From: Nocardioidaceae bacterium
GTDB taxonomy: Bacteria > Actinomycetota > Actinomycetes > Propionibacteriales > Nocardioidaceae
Reading direction: 5' to 3'
DNA: 6,492 nucleotides
NCBI GenBank assembly: GCA_013696065.1
Contig: JACCZJ010000408.1
Span: 1 to 6,492 of the forward strand
Shown: piece after piece, positions 1 to 6,480 of the stretch
Layout: the number at the start of each line of letters is the position of its first letter
Numbering within the stretch: the first letter of the stretch is position 1
Program-made: the position numbers and the translations under genes
The notes under the pieces: generated by a model
The model's input: the letters and a program-made list of their open reading frames with translations, nothing else
The model's database searches: none
What the model was told of the DNA's origin: nothing

Positions 1-293
1 GTGATGAAGCGGCTTGCCTCCAGCTCTGCGACCTCGGCCTCTGCTCGGATGACGTCGTCTGGATGCACCTGCGAGATCAGCGAGGCCACTGAGGCGGCGT
101 TTGCTAGGGCGATGTTCGCGTCGTTCCAAAGGGACAGTACGTCGCTCGAGCCGGCGCCCGAACCGGTCTTGAGCTGATCGACCAGCCGTCTTGCCTCGGC
201 GAGTTGCCCGTTGCAACGCTGGTCGAGCCAAGTCGACCAGTCATCGGCTACGTCGGGCAGGTTGATGGCAGTGAGAGATGATATCGCGGGCAC
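1..293 (-). CDS. M3-family zinc oligopeptidase, N-terminal part (runs off left edge)
   Basis: Reading the minus strand from a GTG at 293-291 gives 97 codons with no stop before the window edge. The translation has the look of the helical N-terminal region of M3 metallopeptidases (thimet oligopeptidase, Dcp and relatives): DWSTWLDQR near residues 18-26, then LSLWNDANIALANA (residues 53-66) and SLISQVHPDD (71-80), where the W-N-D and V-H-P segments are the recognisable parts. The HExxH zinc site would lie far downstream, outside the window, so catalysis cannot be checked. GTG 293 is chosen because AGGGTG lies 7 nt upstream and because the family normally starts shortly before the DW segment. 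The same frame stays open back to a stop at 495-497, so longer starts (ATG 413, ATG 368, GTG 332) are possible. Such enzymes degrade short peptides in the cytoplasm, which fits the peptide-type importer transcribed divergently. Family assignment is from memory of the pattern only. Confidence 0.62.
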   Translation of the reverse strand, partial: MPAISSLTAINLPDVADDWSTWLDQRCNGQLAEARRLVDQLKTGSGAGSSDVLSLWNDANIALANAASVASLISQVHPDDVIRAEAEVAELEASRFI

Positions 294-297
294 ATCG

Positions 298-306
298 CCC
301 CACCCT
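298..306 (-). promoter_or_regulatory. Ribosome binding site for the minus-strand peptidase gene
   Basis: On the minus strand the bases read AGGGTGGGG, followed by CGAT and then the GTG at 293. The AGGGTG part sits 7 nt from the start codon. This purine-rich run is the main reason for preferring GTG 293 over the upstream in-frame starts, which have no comparable site at a suitable distance. Confidence 0.5.
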
Positions 307-440
307 AGTTTGCGCAGCTCAGACAAAGGCACACAGTGAAGAATGCATTGCACTACAGCCAACGTCATGCTCACGCGCTCAAGTGCCAGGACGAGGTTAT
401 GTGGCGGTTGCATGACGCCGGGCCACGTGAACGCCTGCGT

Positions 441-469
441 CCTCCCAATGACGACACTTCTCTGGGAGG
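441..469. repeat. Perfect 7-bp inverted repeat, 15-nt spacer, in the divergent intergenic region
   Basis: CCTCCCA (441-447) is matched exactly by TGGGAGG (463-469). It has no following T-run, so it does not look like an intrinsic terminator. Its centre (455) is 31 bp, close to three helical turns, from the centre of the 478-494 palindrome. It could be a binding site for a second regulator or a hairpin in a peptidase leader transcript. The role is unknown. Confidence 0.4.
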
Positions 470-471
470 CA

Positions 472-501
472 CTGGTAACGATCACAGTAATCGTCTACAG
501 T
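472..501 (+). promoter_or_regulatory. Candidate promoter of the regulator-transporter operon (possibly leaderless)
   Basis: TACAGT at 496-501 matches the TAnnnT form of an actinobacterial -10 element. Transcription would then begin about 7 nt downstream, at roughly 508-509, which coincides with the ATG at 509. No Shine-Dalgarno-like run precedes that ATG (TCTACAGTCCGCTGC), which supports a leaderless transcript. The -35 candidate CTGGTA (472-477, 18-nt spacer) matches the TTGACA consensus at only three positions, so the promoter may be weak or may need help from another factor. Confidence 0.42.
478..494. promoter_or_regulatory. Candidate operator of the LacI-family regulator
   Basis: ACGATCACAGTAATCGT is an inverted repeat centred on A486, with 7 of 8 base pairs matching (only C483/A489 fails). 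The outer ends are ACG and CGT. It occupies the stretch between a weak -35 candidate (472-477) and a good -10 candidate (496-501), a classical position for repression by blocking RNA polymerase. It lies 14 bp before the regulator's start codon, so autorepression of the whole operon is the simplest reading. The recognition-helix residues of the encoded regulator match those of PurR, whose operator also has ACG...CGT ends but is 16 bp long. Binding is inferred, not shown. Confidence 0.5.
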
Positions 502-508
502 CCGCTGC

Positions 509-1576
509 ATGGCGACGATCGCTGACGTGGCGCGGATAGCCGGGGTTTCCACGACCACGGTGTCGCGTCACCTTGCGGGTCAGAAGATCCGTGAGGTCGA
601 AGCAGTGGAGGCAACGATTGCCGCGCTCGACTTCCGTGCGAGTGCGACCGCCCGCAGCCTCAAATCTGGAGTAACCGGCTCGGTCGGCTTGGTAGTCCCT
701 GATGTGTCCAATCCTTTTTTTGCCGCGGTGGTCAAAGGTGTGGAGTCTGTATCACGTCAACTGGAGTTGAACGTTTTTCTCAGCAACACTGACGAGAGCG
801 TCGAGCTTGAGCGCAGCGTCCTAGGCGGGCTGATCGGCCGGGTCGACGGGGTGATTCTGGCACCGGCTCGGGAGAACTCAGACAACACCGAACAGTTGCG
901 CCGCGCGGGGGTCCCTATCGTCCTTCTCGACCGACGCCTCAATGGCTGTGACGACCTCGACTCGGTGCTTGTTGACTCAAGAGGCGGCTCCGCGCAGGCT
1001 GCCGATCACCTCCTGAGCCTCGGTCACCGACGTATCGGTGTCATCAGTGGGCCTCTGGACAGTACGCCCGGCCGCGAGCGCTACGAGGGTTTCATGGACG
1101 CCCTGACGTCCGCTGGAGTTGATCTGGATCCCGAGATGATCCAGGTAGGTGACTTCAAGCATGACAGTGGCTATCAAGCGACGCTTCGGCTTCTCGGCCT
1201 GCCCCTGCCGGTCACAGCGATTTTTTCGGCGAACAACCTCATGTCGACGGGGGTGCTGCGCGCGCTGCACCACATGGGCGTGAGAGTCCCCGAGGAGTTG
1301 TCACTAGTGGGGTTTGACGACCTAGAACTTGCCGAGCTACTCAGTCCGCCGCTCACTGTGATCTCCCGCCCCACAGTCGAGCAGGGTGTTCTCGCGATGC
1401 GGCTGTTGCGTAATCGGATCAGGGGCGAGGGACCTGCGAAGGCGCAGCACATCGTGCTCGACACCGGGCTGACAGTACGAGGTTCGAGTCGAGCTACTCA
1501 GGCATGCAGGGACGTCTCCACTTCACATTCAAAGGCCTCCATGAGGGCGCCTCGAGAAAGAACGGACGAGCAATGA
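509..1576 (+). CDS. LacI-family transcriptional repressor
   Basis: A 355-residue cytoplasmic DNA-binding regulator of the LacI/PurR/RbsR family. The N-terminal helix-turn-helix is at residues 3-22 (TIADVARIAGVSTTTVSRHL), and its STTTVS recognition helix is the same as in PurR. The hinge helix with the intercalating leucine is ASATARSL (44-51). The HTH-hinge linker is about three residues shorter than usual. The periplasmic-binding-protein-like sensor domain starts at GLVVPDVSNPFF (60-71). Typical ligand-pocket positions are D141-R142-R143, R189, N242-N243 and D270 (VGFDD). The end of the domain, TGLTVRGSS (319-327), is followed by a polar tail of roughly 28 residues with no recognised domain. 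The ATG at 509 is preferred because family members start just before TIxDVA. The stop overlaps the next gene (ATGA), so repressor and structural genes are probably co-transcribed and subject to autoregulation. The inducer is unknown. Family members mostly sense sugars or purines, so control of a peptide-type importer is less usual. Confidence 0.93.
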   Translation: MATIADVARIAGVSTTTVSRHLAGQKIREVEAVEATIAALDFRASATARSLKSGVTGSVGLVVPDVSNPFFAAVVKGVESVSRQLELNVFLSNTDESVELERSVLGGLIGRVDGVILAPARENSDNTEQLRRAGVPIVLLDRRLNGCDDLDSVLVDSRGGSAQAADHLLSLGHRRIGVISGPLDSTPGRERYEGFMDALTSAGVDLDPEMIQVGDFKHDSGYQATLRLLGLPLPVTAIFSANNLMSTGVLRALHHMGVRVPEELSLVGFDDLELAELLSPPLTVISRPTVEQGVLAMRLLRNRIRGEGPAKAQHIVLDTGLTVRGSSRATQACRDVSTSHSKASMRAPRERTDEQ

Positions 1577-2211
1577 GCGATCTCATCGTCGGCCAACCCG
1601 TATTCCTCTCCATAGACAATCAGGTGGCTGGATACAACGAGAACTACGCGGTCCCCCAGATGGGTGGCTACGCAGAACGAGTAGAGAACAGTGTGGCCAT
1701 GCTAATGGCTGCCCGGGAGGCTGGAATCCCGGTCATTTTTCTCCAGGAACGACACAGCCGTACCCTTGCTGACTTCGGCCGAGAGCTCGACGGCGCGGAG
1801 GACGTACACTGCGTCGAAGACGATCCGGACACCGAGCTAGTGCCCGCCATGACGCCACTGCCAGATGAATACCACGTCATAAAGAGGCGCTATTCAGCGT
1901 TCTTCGGCACGGATTTGGAGATTCTGCTCAAAGGACTTCGGGCAAAAACGCTGATCCTCTGCGGGGCGCTGACTGACGTGTGCGTTCACTACACGTTCGT
2001 CGACGCGCATCAGCATGACTATCGCGTACGCGTCGCGGCTGATTCGGTAGGAGGTTCGTCGCAGGCGGCGCACGACGCCTCGCTCGCGGCCATGGAATAC
2101 CTACAGACAGGTGCGCTGCGTTCGGCTGAGGAAATCGTCGCGGCGTTCCGCGCGTATGACGGTCCGCACCGTCCACCGGTGGGCGGGGCCGCCCCGTCGG
2201 TCAGGGTCTAG
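1573..2211 (+). CDS. Isochorismatase-fold cysteine hydrolase (probable amidase)
   Basis: A 212-residue enzyme of the isochorismatase-like superfamily, which includes N-carbamoylsarcosine amidase, nicotinamidase, ureidoacrylate hydrolase (RutB) and biuret hydrolase. The full catalytic triad is present: Asp15 in FLSIDNQ, Lys104 in VIKRRYSAFFGTDL, and nucleophile Cys137 in CGALTDVCVHYT. Members hydrolyse C-N amide bonds through a cysteine thioester, or, without the cysteine, vinyl ether bonds; the cysteine here argues for amide or carbamoyl hydrolysis. Length is normal for the family. The start is ATG 1573, overlapping the regulator's TGA in an ATGA junction, with GGA 6 nt upstream. An upstream ATG at 1504 would add 23 unconserved residues inside the regulator gene and is rejected. 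SIDNQ, rather than the common VIDMQ, is a slight variant. There is no signal peptide, so it acts in the cytoplasm, probably on a compound brought in by the transporter encoded downstream. The exact substrate cannot be deduced. Confidence 0.88.
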   Translation: MSDLIVGQPVFLSIDNQVAGYNENYAVPQMGGYAERVENSVAMLMAAREAGIPVIFLQERHSRTLADFGRELDGAEDVHCVEDDPDTELVPAMTPLPDEYHVIKRRYSAFFGTDLEILLKGLRAKTLILCGALTDVCVHYTFVDAHQHDYRVRVAADSVGGSSQAAHDASLAAMEYLQTGALRSAEEIVAAFRAYDGPHRPPVGGAAPSVRV

Positions 2212-2217
2212 ATCTTC

Positions 2218-4032
2218 ATGTCCGAGGTTCCGCCACCTACCAGGACGCCAGGCGCTATGCCTATGTCGCCGGTGGCGTTATCGCGGCCGGTCGCCGTGGC
2301 GGATGTCGCGGGACTGCGCGTGTCGTTTACACGCAACGGTTCCCAACTGCAGGCGCTGCGCGGAGTGGATCTTCGGATCGAGCCTGGAGAGATCGTCGGG
2401 CTGGTTGGGGAGTCGGGATCCGGTAAGACGGTGCTAGGCCTCTCGATGTTGGGTTTGCTTCCCCACGCAGCACAAGTCGACGGCACCGTGACTGTCGATG
2501 GCGTGGAGCTCAACGGTGCAGACGACTCGGCACGCCGCAGACTTCGTCAACGCGCGTTAGGAGCTGTATTCCAGGACCCGATGACCTCACTGGATCCCAC
2601 GATGCGGATCGGTCGACAAGTGCATGAAGTGGCTGGCAGCACCGCAGAGGTACTGCGCCTCTTGGAGGCGGTGGGTATCCCCGATGGCCAGAGGCGTTTA
2701 CGCGACTTTCCGCACGAGCTCTCGGGAGGCCTGCGTCAACGAGTGATGCTGGCCATCGCCCTCTCCGGGAGGCCAAAGCTAGTGATCGCCGACGAGCCGA
2801 CGACGGCGCTGGACGTGACGGTTCAGGCACAGGTGCTCACATTGTTTCGGCGAATGAGGGACGAATTCGGCTGTGCGATCCTCCTTGTTACCCATGACCT
2901 TGCGGTGGCTTCGACAGTCGCCGATCGGATCTGCGTTTTGTACGGCGGGCTGGTCTCGGAGGTTGGCCCCGTCCGATCTGTCCTCGACCGTCCGGCGCAC
3001 CCGTATACCGCTGCCCTGATGGCGTCACGCATTGGCTTTCAAGCTGACCGTGACTGGCAGTTGCCCATCATCGCCGGCGAGCCTACTCATCCAGCTAGCA
3101 ACCCCACCGGATGCAACTTCGCGCCTCGATGTCCGGCCGTTGCGCCCCTTTGTTGGGAGCAGCGCCCTGCGCTTGCCGCGGTTCAACAGCACGGCGGGTT
3201 GGCCGCGTGCCACTATCAGGCTGGCGAAGACGTGGCCAGAATGTTGTCAGCCGTCGTCGCTCCCTGGATCACGACCACCTCGAAAATCCGTGAGGGCGGT
3301 GCCACGGTGCGCCAGCTCAGCGTTCGATTCCCTGGCCGGCGTGGGTTGCACCGCAGCGAATCGTTCGACGCACTCAGCGACGTCAACCTAGCCGTGGCGC
3401 CAGGCGAGGCGATAGCGCTGGTCGGCGAGAGCGGTAGCGGCAAAACAACGCTGCTTCGCGTAATCGCGGGATTGCAGGCACCCACCTCAGGCAGCGTGAC
3501 ATTGGGTGGGTCCAGACGTCGCCCACAGATGGTGTTCCAGGACGCAGGATCCTCGTTCACGCCGTGGTTGACCATCGGTCAGCATCTGGAGGAACGGGTT
3601 GCCCATCTGCCGGCAACCAGTCGGCGCGAGCGTGTGCTGGAAGTGCTCAAGCGCTTGGGCTTGCCGGGTGAAATCGCGCGCGCACGTGCACATCAACTTT
3701 CCGGCGGACAACGCCAGCGCGCAGCCTTGGCACGGACAGTGATTGAGCCGCCGGATCTGTTGCTCTGCGACGAGCCGATCTCTGCGCTGGACGCCTCGCT
3801 GGCGGCGACCGTCCTGAATTTGCTCGGACGTCTGCGGCGAGAGCTCGGTTTCGCCATGGTGTTCGTGACCCACGACCTCGCCGCTGCTCGGCTGGTCGCT
3901 GATCGGATCGTCGTGATGAAGGGCGGGCGAATCGTCGAAGAGGGCGCTTCCGATGCCGTCATCGAACGACCAACAGATCCCTACACGCACACGCTGTTGG
4001 CTTCCGTTCCGGAGGTGGCGTCGTGCGGGTGA
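2218..4032 (+). CDS. Fused double ATPase of an oligopeptide/dipeptide-type ABC importer (DppD-DppF fusion)
   Basis: This 604-residue protein carries both nucleotide-binding domains of an Opp/Dpp/Gsi-type importer in one chain. NBD1: Walker A GESGSGKT (64-71), Q-loop Q119, signature LSGGLRQR (168-175), Walker B with D192-E193, D-loop ALD, H-loop H226. It is followed by the oligopeptide-transporter C-terminal module (RPAHPYT at 258-264, then C299, C305, C312 and C331), the cysteine pattern linked to an iron-sulfur cluster in OppD/DppD proteins. NBD2: Walker A GESGSGKT (403-410), Q441, LSGGQRQR (494-501), D518-E519, H552. It ends soon after DPYTHTLLASVP with no second cysteine module. Both ATP sites look complete. 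The signature LSGGL in NBD1 replaces the usual LSGGM or LSGGQ. The start is ATG 2218, with AGGG 11 nt upstream; ATG 2257 is an alternative and loses no domain. The gene lies 6 nt after the hydrolase and overlaps the permease by 10 nt. Three in-frame TTA codons occur in NBD1 (2278, 2557, 2698). Confidence 0.95.
   Translation: MSEVPPPTRTPGAMPMSPVALSRPVAVADVAGLRVSFTRNGSQLQALRGVDLRIEPGEIVGLVGESGSGKTVLGLSMLGLLPHAAQVDGTVTVDGVELNGADDSARRRLRQRALGAVFQDPMTSLDPTMRIGRQVHEVAGSTAEVLRLLEAVGIPDGQRRLRDFPHELSGGLRQRVMLAIALSGRPKLVIADEPTTALDVTVQAQVLTLFRRMRDEFGCAILLVTHDLAVASTVADRICVLYGGLVSEVGPVRSVLDRPAHPYTAALMASRIGFQADRDWQLPIIAGEPTHPASNPTGCNFAPRCPAVAPLCWEQRPALAAVQQHGGLAACHYQAGEDVARMLSAVVAPWITTTSKIREGGATVRQLSVRFPGRRGLHRSESFDALSDVNLAVAPGEAIALVGESGSGKTTLLRVIAGLQAPTSGSVTLGGSRRRPQMVFQDAGSSFTPWLTIGQHLEERVAHLPATSRRERVLEVLKRLGLPGEIARARAHQLSGGQRQRAALARTVIEPPDLLLCDEPISALDASLAATVLNLLGRLRRELGFAMVFVTHDLAAARLVADRIVVMKGGRIVEEGASDAVIERPTDPYTHTLLASVPEVASCG
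4011..4015 (+). promoter_or_regulatory. Ribosome binding site fixing the DppC-type permease start
   Basis: GGAGG lies inside the 3' end of the ATPase gene, 7 nt before GTG 4023. It selects GTG 4023 over GTG 4029 (13 nt away) and ATG 4056 (whose nearest AGGAG is 17 nt away), giving a 10-nt gene overlap and likely translational coupling. Confidence 0.6.
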
Positions 4033-4892
4033 GAGGAGTCGCCGGCCCCGGAGCGATGACTCTGCCTGGGTCTCGAAAGGGAGAGCCATCTCGGCTGAGA
4101 GATGTCGGTGTGCTCGAGCGCGTCGGCCTTGTCTTGCTTGCGCTGCTGTTGATGGCATCCCTGGCGGCTCCCCTCTTTGTCCTTGATCCGGTGATCTCTG
4201 TAGGTCCAGCCTTCCAAGCCCCGTCATGGGAACATTTCTTTGGAACTGATGATGTGGGTCAGGACATCTTCTCGCGGGTGATGTACGGGTTGCGCACAAG
4301 CTGGCTCAGCGCCGTGGCTGTGATCGTGTCGGCCATCGTTATCGGTGGGTCCATTGGTCTCGTCGCAGGAGCACGAGGGGGCTGGTTGGACGCGCTCTTG
4401 ATGCGTCTGACGGATACTTTTCTTGCCCTGCCGGGGCCGGTCCTTGCCATTGCAGTGGCGGCAGCGCTTGGTGCAAGTTTGCGCAATACCGTCATTGGAA
4501 TCGCGGTGGTGTGGTGGCCGTGGTACGCGCGCCTGGTACGAGGTGAGGTACGAGCGCTAGCGACTCGTCCCCACGTGGATGCGGCTCGACTGAGCGGCGT
4601 TTCCTCAAGCCGGTTGATGCTCCGCCATCTGCTTCCAGGCGCCTTGCCTCCTGTCATCGTTACGGCGAGTCTGGATATTCAAATCTTGGTGCTGACGCTG
4701 GCCGGTTTGTCGTTCATAGGGCTGGGCGCGCCGCCTCCAACGCCCGAGCTGGGCGCCATGGCTGCCCGCGGTGCCGACTACCTCTTTGCCAGCCCTTGGA
4801 TTCCTCTGGCGCCCGGGGTGGCCGTTTTCGTGCTCGCCGTCGCCGCAAACCTTGCGGGAGACGGTATCCGTGACCTGTTCGACCGTCGTTGA
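4023..4892 (+). CDS. DppC-type permease subunit of the peptide-class ABC importer
   Basis: A 289-residue integral membrane protein. One hydrophobic helix at about 35-55 precedes the DppC-typical segment FFGTDDVGQDIFSRVMYGLR (72-91). The binding-protein-dependent transport domain follows, with hydrophobic segments near 93-117, 134-168, 211-235 and 258-280. The cytoplasmic EAA coupling loop, which docks on the ATPase, is at about 184-210 (HVDAARLSGVSSSRLMLRHL, then LPGALPP). The C-terminal end NLAGDGIRDLFDRR is also typical. The length is within the normal range (about 280-310). The start is GTG 4023, preceded by GGAGG. The protein should pair with a DppB-type permease; none lies upstream in the window, and the one beginning at 6481 is the likely partner. 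It shares an operon with the ATPase and binding protein, so it should carry the same substrate. Confidence 0.94.
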   Translation: MRVRGVAGPGAMTLPGSRKGEPSRLRDVGVLERVGLVLLALLLMASLAAPLFVLDPVISVGPAFQAPSWEHFFGTDDVGQDIFSRVMYGLRTSWLSAVAVIVSAIVIGGSIGLVAGARGGWLDALLMRLTDTFLALPGPVLAIAVAAALGASLRNTVIGIAVVWWPWYARLVRGEVRALATRPHVDAARLSGVSSSRLMLRHLLPGALPPVIVTASLDIQILVLTLAGLSFIGLGAPPPTPELGAMAARGADYLFASPWIPLAPGVAVFVLAVAANLAGDGIRDLFDRR

Positions 4893-4904
4893 TTTGCCTA
4901 ACCT

Positions 4905-4910
4905 AGGAGG
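4905..4910 (+). promoter_or_regulatory. Strong ribosome binding site of the binding-protein gene
   Basis: A full AGGAGG precedes GTG 4915 by 4 nt, the strongest Shine-Dalgarno sequence in the window. It fixes the start of the lipoprotein and suggests higher translation of the binding protein than of its neighbours, as is usual for importers that need excess binding protein. Part of it falls in the palindrome GAGGCCTC (4907-4914). Confidence 0.7.
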
Positions 4911-4914
4911 CCTC

Positions 4915-6468
4915 GTGCCCAGAAAAGTACGGTCCAGCGTTCTCGTCTCACTCGTCACTCTGCTTTTCCTCGCGGCGTGCGGTGGGAGTGAGGGGGGGCT
5001 GCAGCCAGCCGACGGCGATGAGACGCTCAAGCTCGCCTTCTTTGCGGACATGTCGACGGCCGACCCTGATGTGTTCTACGACATCGAAGGGCTTGCGGTC
5101 ATGCAGTCGGTTTACGACGGACTCCTGCGTTACGCCGACGGCAGCTCCGAGATCGAGGGTGAGCTGGCCGAATCCTGGGAGGTCTCTGACGACGGGCTCA
5201 GCTTCTCTTTCACACTGCGCGATGACATGTTGTTCGCCGACGGGACCGCCCTCGACAGCGAGGCCCTGAAAGCCAGCTTCGAGCGGCGATCGGCGGTCGA
5301 GCAGGGGCCGTCGTACATGCTTGCCGGCGTCGAAAGCTACGAGACACCCGATCCCCAGACGTTCGTGGTGAACCTGAAGGAACCTGATGTTGCGTTCCTC
5401 CACTACCTGGCCTCTGCCTGGAGCCCCAAAGCTGTGAGCCCGACGGTGCTTGAGGAAAATGCGGACGATCTCGCTCAGGAATACCTCGGCGAAAACTCCG
5501 CAGGAAGTGGCCCTTACGTTCTAGAGGAGTTCACTCTCGGCACCGGGTACACGCTGAAGCGCAACGACAACTACTGGGGCGACGAACCCTACTTCTCGAC
5601 GGTGGAGATCGCCGTCACCCCCGACGTCTCAAGCCAGATCCTTGCGCTGGAAAAGGGAGACCTCGACCTGATACCGCACGGCTTCCCATTGTCAAACCTT
5701 ACGAGTGTGCAGGGCAACGAAGATCTCACCGTCGAAGAGTTCCCATCGCTCGGAACGACCACGCTGTACCTCAATCACAACAAGGAGGCGTTGGCCGATG
5801 TGGAGACGCGTGAAGCCCTTATGCGCGCACTCGACATCCCCAGCCTGGTCACTGAGGTTTACGGCGAAACGGCCTTGCTCCCGACCAATGCCTACCCGGG
5901 CGGTCTGCTCGATTCATCGCTGGCAACCGTGGACTACACGGCTGCGGACGCATCAGAGCTCGACGCCTTGTCGCAGGAGGAGATCAGCCTGGATATCGTC
6001 TACACGCCCGACTCCAGCGGAGTACAGCGCCGTCTCGCGGACCTCATGCGCCAACGTTTGGCGCTGGCGGGAGTTGAGGGACTTCCACGACAAGCCCAAC
6101 TCGCGGAGGTATTCGGCTACCGCGAGGACGTCGCGAACGCTGCCGACATCTACGTATCCACACCAACTCCGGATGGCGCTCACCCCGACACCTGGGGACG
6201 CATCGTCTGGTACACGGAGGGGCCGCTCAACTTCTTCAACTACTCCAACCCCGAGGTCGATGCCGCGCTGGACCGCGGGTTGGTGACTGTGGAAGCTGAG
6301 GCTGCGGCGGAGGCCTACGCCGAGGCGGGCGAGTTGGCGACCGAGGACTGGTCGGTTGTGCCCATCGCCTACGTCAACGATGTGGTCGTTGCTCGCGCGG
6401 ATTTGACCGATATCGGGCACGTTCCCGCGTACCCGTGGACGGTCGACCTCGCTGCTCTCAGCCGCTAG
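4915..6468 (+). CDS. Family 5 extracellular solute-binding lipoprotein (DppA/OppA-like)
   Basis: A 517-residue lipoprotein that binds the importer's ligand outside the membrane. The signal peptide has basic residues (RKVR, 3-6), a hydrophobic core (9-19) and the lipobox LAAC with lipid-attachment Cys22. The mature part has the family 5 pattern: SVYDGLLRY (65-73), ELAESWEVSDDGLSFSFTLR (83-102), FADGTALDSEALKASFER (107-124), GSGPYVLEEF (197-206), LKRNDNYWG (214-222), and NFFNYSNPEVDAALDRG (439-455) in the C-terminal lobe. The length is normal. The start is GTG 4915, preceded by AGGAGG; an upstream ATG at 4771 would extend back into the permease gene and place the signal peptide internally, so it is rejected. 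The mature protein is strikingly acidic. Family 5 proteins bind peptides but also nickel chelates, glutathione, opines and sugars, so the ligand is open. The gene sits between the two permease genes, an uncommon position. Confidence 0.95.
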   Translation: MPRKVRSSVLVSLVTLLFLAACGGSEGGLQPADGDETLKLAFFADMSTADPDVFYDIEGLAVMQSVYDGLLRYADGSSEIEGELAESWEVSDDGLSFSFTLRDDMLFADGTALDSEALKASFERRSAVEQGPSYMLAGVESYETPDPQTFVVNLKEPDVAFLHYLASAWSPKAVSPTVLEENADDLAQEYLGENSAGSGPYVLEEFTLGTGYTLKRNDNYWGDEPYFSTVEIAVTPDVSSQILALEKGDLDLIPHGFPLSNLTSVQGNEDLTVEEFPSLGTTTLYLNHNKEALADVETREALMRALDIPSLVTEVYGETALLPTNAYPGGLLDSSLATVDYTAADASELDALSQEEISLDIVYTPDSSGVQRRLADLMRQRLALAGVEGLPRQAQLAEVFGYREDVANAADIYVSTPTPDGAHPDTWGRIVWYTEGPLNFFNYSNPEVDAALDRGLVTVEAEAAAEAYAEAGELATEDWSVVPIAYVNDVVVARADLTDIGHVPAYPWTVDLAALSR

Positions 6469-6471
6469 GAG
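6467..6471 (+). promoter_or_regulatory. Ribosome binding site before the gene cut by the right edge
   Basis: AGGAG overlaps the binding-protein stop codon (TAG 6466-6468) and lies 9 nt before GTG 6481. Its position supports a further gene in the same operon. Confidence 0.5.
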
Positions 6472-6480
6472 ACTGGGCAG

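Noticed and set aside
342..349. 8-bp palindrome AATGCATT upstream of the peptidase gene
   Set aside because: It is short, isolated and not extended by its flanks, so chance is a sufficient explanation.
357..362. TTGGCT on the minus strand as a -35 element for the peptidase gene
   Set aside because: No convincing -10 element is found at a proper distance, so I do not call a promoter there.
441..469. Rho-independent terminator reading of the inverted repeat
   Set aside because: Neither strand has a T-run after the stem, and the repeat lies between two divergent gene starts where no transcript needs to end.
336..539. Plus-strand open frame of 67 codons in the intergenic region
   Set aside because: It overlaps the promoter, the candidate operator and the first codons of the regulator. 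It has no recognisable protein features and no convincing ribosome binding site.
1504..1572. Upstream start for the cysteine hydrolase
   Set aside because: It would add 23 unconserved residues within the regulator gene. The family begins shortly before the catalytic Asp, and the ATGA junction at 1573 is a better start.
3487..4299. Long minus-strand open frame of 270 codons
   Set aside because: It lies opposite the strongly conserved NBD2 and the start of the permease. Its translation is low in recognisable structure, as expected of an antisense shadow in GC-rich DNA.
4771..4914. Upstream ATG for the binding protein
   Set aside because: It would put 48 residues, read out of frame through the permease gene, ahead of a clear lipoprotein signal peptide, and would ignore the AGGAGG before GTG 4915.
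5953..6420. Minus-strand open frame of 155 codons
   Set aside because: It is opposite the conserved C-terminal lobe of the binding protein and resembles no family I know. Treated as a shadow.
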